NCBI GenBank assembly: GCA_032358165.1
Contig: JAALGY010000042.1
Location: 806,001 to 870,000, forward strand
DNA: 64,000 bases
Source of the DNA: Diplosphaera chodatii
Taxonomy: Eukaryota; Chlorophyta; Trebouxiophyceae; Prasiolales; Stichococcaceae
Direction: 5' to 3'
Below, in pieces: positions 10,220 to 20,079 of this stretch. How positions within the stretch are numbered: the first letter of the stretch is position 1; each line of letters begins with the position of its first letter. Under the pieces are notes generated by a model. That model saw only the letters and a list, made by a program, of their open reading frames with translations, was not told the origin of the DNA and did not search any database. A program made the position numbers and the translations under genes.

Positions 10220-13200
10220 CTAGACCGGTACGCGCATGTCCACATAGTCGCCCTCCTGAACGATGCCGTGCCATGTGGAACGGGTGTGCTGGTCGGCAAC
10301 GCCACGGCCGGTCGTCATGTTGTACAGCTGATCCCCGAGCACCACGGGCGACGCCAAACCCGGGAAGGTAAGCGCTGGGCACACCAAAAGAAGCAGGGTT
10401 TGCAAATGGACACGTTGATGTTCAGGCAGTGAGTGCCAAAGTCAGCAAGACACATGATCCACAGGATGCGAATGACATTGCGCCATAGCAGGCCGCTCAC
10501 CTTCTGCCTTGGCTAGTTGCCAAGGTGAGATGGCCTCCCACATGGTCCTGCGCCAGAGCAGAGGGCCAACTGCTCCAAATGTGGGAAGTGCCCTCCGCAA
10601 CGGTATGCATGCTCTATGAGATCAGGTCGCACTGTGCAGGTCTGTCTCTGGTAACGTTTACATTATCTTTACGTACCACATGTGGAAGCTGTGCAACTGC
10701 CGGCCCTCCTCAAAGATGTTGAAGCGCAGGGCGGCGGAGGCCGCGAGCGCCTTGTTGTAGTCGGGGTCGACATTGGTGGCAAAGTTCACAAGCGTGCGCA
10801 CATGCTGGTTGCGCTCACGCACAAGCGCGGCCTGCGAGTCCTTGAACTCTTCCCGCGCCTGCAGCAGTGAGCAGGCCGTTGGACTGTGTGCTCACACGAT
10901 AGCGCAAAGTAGCGCAAAGTAGCAAAGTACTTCGTGCTGGGCAGATGATGCGCCCAGGACCCATCTGCTACCCGACGTGCGATATCAGCGATGACAAGGG
11001 CGACAGACTCACCCGCAAGATGGCCTTGGTCTGCTCGTCTGTGAGCTCAAGCGCGCTGGCTATCTCTGGCTGCTCGTACTGGTCTCGCTGCTGCTCTGAC
11101 TGCGGCTGCTGCGAGGTTGCAGGGCTGCGCGAGGCACCGCCGCTGTCAGATGATGTTCGCTCCTGCGCATACAACCTCGCTAGTCGTACACAAACCAACA
11201 TAAAGCGTTGGTCGCTGCAGGAACAGCAGCAGTGCAACCACCACCAGCGGCACGCATGGGCGGGGCCTGACCATTTGCAACTGCTGGCACACTCACATGG
11301 CTCCTGCTGGAGGGCCGCCGTGTGCCGTTGCCGGCTGCAGCAACTGCCTCTTCGTCCTCCTCAGGCCGCGAAAGCGCCATCAGCGAGTCCAGGCTCTCCA
11401 TGTTACAGAACCGCTCCTCCCTCACCAAGTCCGCTGTCTGCATTGGTCATGTGACCACTCAGGTGCAACTGATGCTTTTTTTTGCCAGATGCAGCAGATT
11501 GAATGTATGCTTGCAACATTTGCGTCGGTTTATCAAGATAGTATTGCAGGGGTGCCATAGCCAGCTCACCCCTGCAAGCTTGAAGTTCGTGTGGCTGTGG
11601 AACGCACGGTACAGCTCAAGGAGGCGCTTGTAGGACGCAGCCCCAGGTGTATGCACATCCGGCTGCAGGCCAGGCAGCAATGCAGTCAGCTTGACAGGCA
11701 GTGCTGTACGGCTGCAATTCATCATCAGCTGAGTTCCTCGATCCACCTGTCCTGGAAGGCAACTCGATGTAAGTTCGACCAACCTGCTCGAGAAGCGACA
11801 TGTACAGCTTGATGAAGTCGGCATACTGGTCCCACTCACGAACGACCAAGATGTCCTCGACCTGCATGCGATGTGATACGCTTGCAGGAAAGTTTGGCAT
11901 TGATGAACAGTGGCCTGCATCATGACCAGCCTGGGTAAGAAGCTGCCCCAGCACACTCTCACCGGAGACTCCTGGTAGCCTGCAGCATGCGCTTGCTCCT
12001 TGCCGCCATACACAGTGTATATCCAATTCCTGCAAGTTTGGAACGGTTTGGAACACCAAATTGACTGATGGTCTTCGAGCATGATGTCATACCGTCGACA
12101 GGCGAGACGAGCAGATGGCTAGAACGCTGATCGAAGCCAGGCTTGAGCGCTTACGTTGCTGCATTCCAGACGCCCTGCTTCGTCTTCTCTTCACCAATCT
12201 GCATGCCAGTACGGCCACTAACTTATCCTAACGTTCTGCCCGCTGCAATACAGCTGCCTGGTGGAAGCAACCATGCATACTTTATGCATACTTGAGCGAC
12301 AGGGCAGCAACACCGCACGCACTGGCACGCCCGCTGGCGGCTGTGTGCCTGGCCTTGATGCCAGAGCTGGCGGCAGCTCGGACTCGGGTGTGCTGAGCAG
12401 TGCCACCACCTCGCCTGCAGTGTGCAGGTATGCACGCATGCGGCAGATGCAGGGGTGTACCTCGTCACAAGGGTGGTCTACAATGCCACCTCACCACCAC
12501 TTGCACACTCCCCTGTCAGGCTTTTGGCCATGGTCATGGCATTTGAGCAGCTCACCAGCGCTGGGCCGTGCGTCAGGGTTGCGATCGAGGCACTGCATCA
12601 GCAGGTCGGCGACCGCTGGGGGGCACCTGTCCCCGCCCCTGACATATCGGCGCCTGTCAGTGACGGGGTCCCCGCCCGTGAGAATCTGCCACAGCACCAC
12701 GCCGTAGCTGCAGTGCATGGAGGAGTCCTCCTGACGCACGCATTGAGCTGGCACGGCAGTCAGTGTAGCATCAGCTGCAAAGACTTCAATGGGCCAGGCT
12801 GCAAGTGTTCCAAGAACATGATGTGTCCCACCTCCAGACGTCGGAGGCAGGGGTGCCACCCTCGCCCCACATGATCTCTGGCGCAGTCCACACATATGAG
12901 CCCACATTGGCCTTGGCTGCCAAGTAGTCATGGTGCATGTACTTCGCCATCCCAGCGTCTGCAACCTTCGCCTGCCCATCAGCGTCCAGCAGCACTGCAG
13001 GACACCATGAGCTCATGTGATCAAGAGCGTGTTGAAGCCGCGGCTGACCCTGCCATGTTGAGAGCGCAGCAGCCATTCCGTGCTCTCCTGCATCACGCAA
13101 ACCGGCACATGACATGCCAAGTGAACTTGACACCTTTGGAGGGGCGCAGGTCGAGGTGCACGATGCCATTGGTGTGCAGCCAGTGCAACCCCCTGGCCAC

Positions 13201-14609
13201 TGCAAGTGCAACATCCCGGCCTGCGCCTGGCACCCGCTGCATGCCTGGCCATGACCTGCAGTACTGGCAAACCAGCTCACCACACGTGCCAGGGGTTGAC
13301 AGTCCTCTGGTCACGCAGCATCAGTGAGCAGGGACTCCACGAAACTCAACTTGAAGTTGGAGACCATGGTAGGCGCCAAGGTGACTCACTGTTTGTACCA
13401 GCGGAAGGCACCGGATTTAGGTCCCTCCAGCGCCTGTGCAAGGCTGCCGCGCTCGAACAGCGGACAGGCGATGTACCAGCCGCTGTCCGGCCTCGCAATC
13501 GGTGCCAGGCCTGCGGTGCAGAGCAATTCATGTCAGGGCGTGGGTGCCCTGCTTTGCTCATGCAACTGTGGCACAGCAGCACATGGCAACATCCAGCGCA
13601 CTGCGGCGCACCCAGCGGCTTGACGATGTGCGGGTCGCTGCACCGCATCTGCTTCTCCACCAGTTGCACAAGCTCCCGCTCCTCGTCGTTTGTGAGCGAG
13701 TATCGGAACTCGCGCAGCGCAATCGGGTGCACACCATCCCGTAGTGCCTTGCACACCTGCACAGCATGTCACTGGATCGGCTGTGCTGATGCGACACGAC
13801 CTGACCAGGCAGTGGCCCAGTCTGCTTTTACAGGGCAGGGTACATGGTTCTGCCTCAGGAGGCAGCATAGCGGATCACCTGACCGGCGCTGCTCCCGCCA
13901 AGCACCCAACGGCTGCCTGTCATACGAGCAAACAGCACAGTGACACACAGCTGAGCGCAAACGCACCTTCCCCGCTAGCCCTTCTCACTGTCAGGCAACA
14001 GTGCGCAGCGTTGTGAGCCATGGCTCACCATTTCTGCGTGTGCAGATCTGCAAGTTTGGCAGATCTGCCTTGGTAAAAGGCTTGTCTGCTGGCGCTGCCG
14101 CCGCTGCTGGTGCTGGCACACTGACGAGCTTGCTTTTGCTGTCGGGTGGTACGCCAGCGTCACGCTCAATCGCCTCGTTGGTGCGAGCCAGAGCGCTGAG
14201 ACGCTCCGCCGCCACCGCCGCCTCTGCAGCGTACAGCCACCCTCACATTGAGCCGCTGTTGCTCCAGATGCTGAGATGCGTATCCCACCAAGCCCACAGC
14301 ATGCTGGCGGAGTATGCCGGGCTCTGCTTCGACCTCAGCACACAAACTACACTGCTGCTCTTCATCTGCGCAGCATTAGCCCTGACCTGCTTCCTGCAGC
14401 GATGTGCTGCGTAGTGTCCAGGGCCACGACCAGACCCAAGATGAGCCACCACCGACCATGCCCCGGGTGTCTCCGTCATGCTCCTCCGCCTGTGCCTGGT
14501 GCGCGCCCCTGATGCGCATCAGGTAGTACATCGCGGCGAAGCTGGCGGCAGCAGATGATGCGGCTACCACGACCACATGGCCCGTTGTGAGCCCACGTGA
14601 GTCTGCCAT
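10220..14609 (-). CDS. membrane-anchored protein with a kinase-like domain, copy 2
   Basis: Tandem paralogue of the gene at 4978-9651. ATG at 14607-14609 begins MADSRGLTTGH, followed by a transmembrane helix (about residues 10-30) and a WSWPWTL motif. Exons then carry ERLSALARTNEAIERD (about 14200), ALRDGVHPIALREFRY (about 13720), LFERGSLAQALEG (about 13450), GLHWLHTNGIVHLDLRPSK (about 13185), QAKVADAGMAKYMHHDYLAA (about 12965), APEIMWGEGG (about 12880), SYGVVLWQILTGGDP (about 12700) and a Pro-rich tail of the domain. Further exons give YTVYGGKEQAHAAGYQESP (about 12020), VREWDQYADFIKLYMSLLEQ (about 11840), REERFCNMESLDSLMAL (about 11410), LTDEQTKAILR (about 11040), a charged helix near 10800 and MWEAISPWQLAKAE (about 10510). 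The last exon runs from about 10369 to a TAG at 10220-10222. Catalytic motifs are altered as in copy 1 (IALR for VAIK, HLD for HRD, DAG for DFG). The C-terminal helical region faintly recalls algal bZIP tails, but I cannot assign it. Confidence 0.65.
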
Positions 14610-15268
14610 GCTGTGTGCGCCCGCAGCACTGGAGAACCACCGCTGGACAGCTTCAACACCGCCAGGCACTGGCACCAGACATGCCCAGCGCGTGCTGTGG
14701 TGGCCTGCGGACACCGACCTACAGCCGGCGGTCTGTCAGCTGTCCAGCGACAAGATAGCCTGTGCAACCAGCCTCAGGCAGCGAGACGAGTTTTATTGTC
14801 TCCAGAGGTTGTGCACACGGTCAGCCTCGACAGCGTTCATATGACTAAGGAGACGGTGCATCAGCTGCTACATCTGCCCGTCATCAGAGTTCGGTAGGTT
14901 TACTAGACTGCTTTGCACATGCTGGCTGAGCGGGATCCTGCGTGCCTGTTCGCAGCACGTTGAAATAACTGGCTGCTGCTGAATGGTACGTGTGGTTGTA
15001 CCGGATTAGGGCTTTTTGACCACATACTGTGGCGTCAGCATGCATGACGCACGGCTTGCTGCGGAATGATGAACATGTGGAACATGTGAGAAGTTGACAA
15101 CGAGCAGCCAGCGTGCTTATGTCGTCTACACCGAAAGGTCCACCTCGGTGCCATGTAATCACATTGTCTTGTTGCTGCATCGAATTGAACAGGGCAGGCT
15201 GGGGATACTACTCAGGGCACCATTATGTGAACTGGAGGTGCAGAGAGCATGCGCAAGCCAGATGATGT
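14610..15268. other. intergenic region upstream of kinase-like copy 2
   Basis: This should contain the promoter of copy 2 and the 3' flank of the ThiE-like gene, both on the minus strand. Short frames are present but none has family similarity. Confidence 0.4.
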
Positions 15269-16030
15269 CTACAGCATCTGCTCGTGCACCCAGGCTGCGT
15301 CTGCCGCCTGTTGCAGGCGCTCCCATGCTGTCACAGGGTCGTCGGCCTGCCAGATGCTGCCGATCACTGCAGCCCCAGCAAAACCCATGTCCTTGGCCTC
15401 CTGGATGTTTTCGGGTGTAATTCCTCCCAGAGCTATCACTGGGAACGGGCACTGGTCAAGTGTTTGTAGCAGCTCGCAGCGATCGAAGCGGGCAGCGCTA
15501 TAGCCGGTCTTGCTGATGCTGTCGAATACGGGACTCAAGAATGCGTAGCTGAGGACAGGCCCCCAGTCGGTTTGCAGCTGCTGCAGGCTGTGGAAGGAGG
15601 TGGAGGTCGTGCTTCCAGCAGCAACTGCAGCGGCAGAGGACAGTGGCGGCGGCGGGCGTGTGTGCTCAGTGTAGTGCACGCCCTGCAGTGCCATGTCGGC
15701 CACCTCATGTCGTCACATGGTGGCTCTGCGCCGTTCCTCCGGACATCATGCAGAGCGCCATGCAGGCATGGCGGGCGCACGACATGCGGTGGCATTGCTG
15801 CTCGCACTGTGACAAAGTACCTTGACGCCTAGCCTGGCAGCAAGATGCGGAGTGCCGTGAAGCACTAAGCGGTCCGGATAGGAGCCAATGCGCTCCACAT
15901 AATGCTCGATGGCCACCTCAGACCATCCAGGCTTCCGGATGTGGAGTCTGTGCAGCCCTTGCTCAAGCAGTGTGCGCACAATTACGTGCTCCTGCGACAC
16001 GCATGTAGGTGGTGTGATCACGATCAGCAT
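15269..16030 (-). CDS. thiamine-phosphate-synthase/TenI-like protein, Bacteroidetes type
   Basis: Two exons, 16030-15821 and 15703-15269, joined in phase 0 (donor AAG|GTACTT, acceptor ATGAG|GTGG), give 214 residues. The order of blocks is MLIVITPPTCV, GLHRLHIRKPGWSE, RLVLHGTPHLAARLGVK, VHYTEHTRPPPP, STSFHSLQQLQ, YAFLSPVFDSISKTGY, FPVIALGGITPENIQ and FAGAAVIGSIWQADDPV. These belong to the TIM-barrel thiamine phosphate synthase/TenI superfamily. The SPVFDSISKTGY and HIRKPG blocks match, from memory, the small ThiE-like proteins of Bacteroidetes rather than the bifunctional plant TH1 enzyme. The role would be coupling the thiazole and pyrimidine moieties of thiamine, or thiazole tautomerisation; which of the two is open. 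I see no organelle-targeting peptide before the chosen ATG, although an upstream exon is possible. The intron shows that it is an integrated nuclear gene rather than bacterial contamination. Confidence 0.85.
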
Positions 16031-16663
16031 GGGACTGAGGCTGCAGACAACATAGTGACAGGAACGAGCGGTTGGCCGGTTGACAAGCTGGCATCACATG
16101 CCGGGTTTGGTTTCGATGTCTGGCGATTCGATCTAAAGCTACCTATCGAAGCCTGCGAAAGCATTTACATCTATACCTCCTGCAAGCCACAGATCCCTGT
16201 GTGCAACATCCCAGCGCGGGTGCAAGCCAGTCAACGTCGAGCGTTACATCTCCAGGGCAAGTGAGCATCATCGGTGCATGTTCTTGGGCCGACGATTCAG
16301 GGCTACTTGAAGGCGCACAGCAACATTCGATACTACCCAGCAAGGATGCTTGGCTGCAACGCGGGGTCGCAGCAGGCGCGGGCATATATCGGGGCGTTTC
16401 GCCCAGGAGCGGTGGACAGACTGCGACCAGTTCGGCAGGAGCATGCAGCTCAGCTTGCATCATGGCAGCTTGCGCATACTCCTTCGAGGTCGTGTGTGGC
16501 CGTGCAGGGTACGTGCCTGCACCTCCTGTGCTGCAGAAGCGCTGTGTCACACTGGGATGGTGCCGCCCCTTGTCTGGCTGCCTATACACTGCAGGCAGGA
16601 TGTTTGATATATTAAGAAGCTGTAACCTGGTGGAATGTTCGACATACCTGCCGCCCTGTGCAG
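16031..16663. promoter_or_regulatory. divergent intergenic region with the unresolved 5' end of the phosphatase gene
   Basis: The ThiE-like gene starts to the left (minus) and the phosphatase gene lies to the right (plus). The interval should hold both promoters and the first exon or exons of the phosphatase gene, including any plastid transit peptide, but I could not fix its ATG. No TATA box stands out. Confidence 0.3.
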
Positions 16664-19076
16664 GTGCCGCTGCAGCCACAGAGGCGGAGGCGGCGGCAAA
16701 TGAGAAGCGGCGTGAGGAGGCCGGTGGCGTGGGCAGCTCCGATGAATGGTGGGCAGCTCTGTGGCTGACGGCCCGGGGATAGCACCAAGATCATTCGTGC
16801 TGACAAATGCGCGTGGTCCTGCAGTCGGACCAGCCGGTATGCACCAGTGATTATGCCAGCCAACCGCCGGGCTTGTGCACGCAGGCGCTGGACGCTCAAC
16901 TGGGACAAGGTCGAGGACAACATCATAGTGGGGTCATGTCCGCGGAGTGCGGGTGACGTGGTGAGCTACTGGATCACTACATCCTGAGCATCGTGCAAGC
17001 AGTGAGCAATACACCCACCAACAGTTTTCACATGCAGCTGCTGACCAACAAGGACCACCCTTGCAGGATCGATTGGTGGATGAGGCCGGCATCAACGCCA
17101 TCATCTGCTTGCAGAGCGACGTGTGCCATGACGCGCTGCAGATCGGGTGCGCCACCTGGTCTCTCATGCCTGCCTCTACTTGGGATCCTGACAGCTGTTG
17201 AACTGGCCTTCTGAAGCCAATGCTGATGGTCGCCTGCATCCTGCAGCTGGGACGCGATACGGCAGCGGGCCATCGAGCGGGAGGTGGTCATCACCCGGGT
17301 CGCAGTGCGCGACTTCGACCACGGCGACCAGGTGACAGCCCACATGCATCAAATCCTGCACGAGTCAAGTCTGCCTGGCACTTTGTGCCGACACAGCAAT
17401 GGCTGTGCATGCATGACCGCGCCATCTTCTCCTGTTGCAGGCATTGATGCTGCCGGAGGCTGTCCGGATGCTGCACCTGCTGCTCTCCATGGGCAAGACG
17501 GTGTATGTGCACTGCACGGCGGGCATCAACCGCGCGACGCTCACGGTGGTGGGCTACCTGACCTTCGTGAAGGGCTGGCAGCTGGACGATGCGGTGGGCC
17601 ACGTCAAGGCCAAGCGCCCCCAGGCGCACCCCTACATCGACTGCTGGCAGGTGCCCGCGCAAGAAGGAATCCGCTCAGAGGCATCTATAGGAGTGCGACA
17701 CTGCTGCGCCTGCACCGCTGCCGTGCAGCAGCACAGGCGCACCTGCTGCATGCCCACTCTCGCTGAACCAGAACACTCACCCGTACTCAGAGAGCACATG
17801 TCCATCGGATAGACCATGATGACATGCTGGGCACGCGAGCATGATGTCGTACGTATTGAACATCATGGCCGCGTGTGCGGCTACGCTCGATGAGGCGTGA
17901 CTGCTGCTGCGCCGCAGTCGGTGCGGGTGCGGCTGCTGGAGGGCCGCACCGAGGAGCTGATGGGCCTGGCAAAGGCGGTGTACCGGGGGCGCCAGGGCGA
18001 GGGCCGCCCCGGCAGCAGCGGCGGCGACTGGGCCGCCGCCGAGCGCCTGCTGCTGCAGGAGACGTTCACCCGCGGCATGGGCTGCAACCTGTCCCTGGTC
18101 TCCGCGCTGAAGGTGCGCCGCCCCGCCCCAGCGCGCTTGTCGTGCAGCCCCGCCCGCAGGAGCGATGTGTTTCGGCAAGCGCGCTGCCAGAGAACGCTTG
18201 CTGCCCTGGGTACCTGGTCCGCACCACAGTCTGCCAGACTACAACACCGGCCAGTGACATCAGCCCGTCTCGTCGACATGCAGGACTTACAGGAGGGGCA
18301 GCTGAAGAACTTGGCGTGCATGACTGGGGAGCAGGTGGACGTGCGCAACGAGGAGCTCGCCGAGCTGCAGGCCGCCGCCGAGGTCGAGCGCGGCGCCTTC
18401 AAGCAGGTGTGTCGACACCCACACCGGCTGACCATTGCATTGCAATGCTCTACACTTTTGTGCTCTTGTGATCTGTTGCCAGGTGTAAGACTGGGCTTGC
18501 TGGGTTTGTGGCCAGGCGCACAGGACGCTAGGCAGGGGAGTGTGGGCACAGCGATGCGATGCATGTTGCTGGTGTACCTTTGTGCCCTAGGAGCTGCCTT
18601 GAGGCGGGCAATGCCTTGCGCCACAGGCACAGCAGGAGCTGACGGCCGCACGGGAGGAGGTGGCGATGCTGCGGCAGGCAGCAGCAGCCGACGAGCAGGG
18701 CGACGAGCTGCTGGCGGAGCTGGACGCGCTCAAGTCGGCGCGCGCCGAGATCGCTGCGCTGCGGAGTGCCATCCAGCAGGTCAGCCACGCCTGCCGATGA
18801 GCGGCACGCTACAAGCAGGAGCAGCTGCTGTCTTTTTGCATATGGGCTGGCAGCTCCAAGGCTACTGTATACAGCACTTTATGCATTCTTGTTGTAATTG
18901 CTCCTGGCTACGCATGCACATCTCTGGGCACCCTGCTGATGCAGGTCGCCAGGACCACGATGACTGCCTTGGAGGGGGAGGGCTTGGCCAGCGTCGACTC
19001 CCCATCACACCCTGCAGCCTTTCTGGACGCGGGCACTGCTGACGCGCCTCCAGCTGCGAATGGTGCAAGAGCATAA
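16664..19076 (+). CDS. SEX4/LSF-like dual-specificity phosphatase with coiled-coil tail (5' end missing)
   Basis: Exons that close in frame are 16664-16748, 16885-16960, 17067-17146, 17247-17331, 17441-17650, 17918-18112, 18284-18406, 18627-18779 and 18945-19076 (TAA). The second carries NWDKVEDNIIVGSCP, the recognition segment found before the catalytic domain of plant phosphoglucan phosphatases. The third has EAGINAIICLQSDV, the fourth VAVRDFDHGDQ with the general-acid Asp loop, and the fifth the signature VHCTAGINRA (Cys-x5-Arg), followed by AKRPQAHPY. Plant relatives SEX4 and LSF1/2 dephosphorylate starch glucan in the plastid. Here the region after the domain is not a carbohydrate-binding module but a long Glu/Ala-rich predicted coiled coil (about 18290-18780) and a short Ala/Pro tail. 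Glucan binding is therefore uncertain and the substrate is inferred. The start codon was not located. Confidence 0.8.
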
Positions 19077-20079
19077 GTGATTCTGAAACCTGAAACCTGA
19101 AACGAGCCAGCTGGCCGCCAGGACATGCATCACAGTGGCCGAAACCAAAACTTGCAAACCAACCGGGAGGCAACGGGCTGGGCCATCAAATCTGCACTAC
19201 AAACCGAATCTGATGATTTGTTTAGCTTTCACTTCTTACAAATCTTGAACTCGATGTCGAGCTGGATGCGGGTGTATAGTAGGGTGGCACATTTGCATGT
19301 GCTGCAGTTTGGGGTTGGTGCCGTAATCTTGCATTTACGAAGCAAACCGATCGGCTGCCATGCTGCACTCTCTGTTCGATCTGGTTCAATGCCGATACGT
19401 CTAAGCTGATGAGACCCTGTACGCACCACCGGACGGCACTCTTTACAGACCGTACAATATGAAACCGGCGCCCATCACCGCCGCATGACAGGGACTACCG
19501 TATGCAGCGTCCACCTCACCAGTCTAGCCTGGAATCATCATGGCATTTGCAGGAGGTCGACACCTGGCCAGCCTCCCCTAATGCTGGTTGCAGACGCTAC
19601 CGCCATGAACTGCACGAATTTTGCTCCGCACGCCACAAGCGTACATCAATCTTCCTCTCAATGATATCTTTCGGCCACTGCATCGGCTGCCGTGCCCCAG
19701 CTAACAAACCTTCTGCCTGTTCCTAGACGCACGAAGCGCCAACGCTGCTGTGCCGAGCTTGCAGAATGTAGCTACCTATTACCATCCGCCAAAGCCGGGC
19801 GGTGGGGGCACCTGCGCCGCTGACAGCGGCAGCGCCACTGCTGCTGCGCCGAGTGGCCCCTCCTGCGAAGCAGCAGTGTCCACAGCTGACGAAGCGAGGA
19901 CGCTGAAAGCCTGCGGTCTCATGACATCACACAGCCTAGGTGACAAGAGGCATACCATTCAAAGTCATGTGAGCATGGCCTCAGTGGCTGAGCATCAGCG
20001 TGTGGTGCGGAGGTGGCGTTGGACGCTCAGCACGGTTGCAGTCAACCCAACGACAGCTTTGACGGCAGCAGCAATGGCT
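19077..20079. other. convergent 3' flanks of the phosphatase and MAPKK genes
   Basis: One kilobase lies between two converging genes. It contains a triple CTGAAAC direct repeat at about 19083-19104 just after the phosphatase stop. Several antisense open frames over 19750-20211 lack domains. No gene is called. Confidence 0.5.

Noticed and set aside
16030..16664. Bacterial contamination as the source of the ThiE-like gene
   Set aside because: The gene contains an in-phase intron and is flanked directly by intron-rich algal genes, so it belongs to the nuclear genome.
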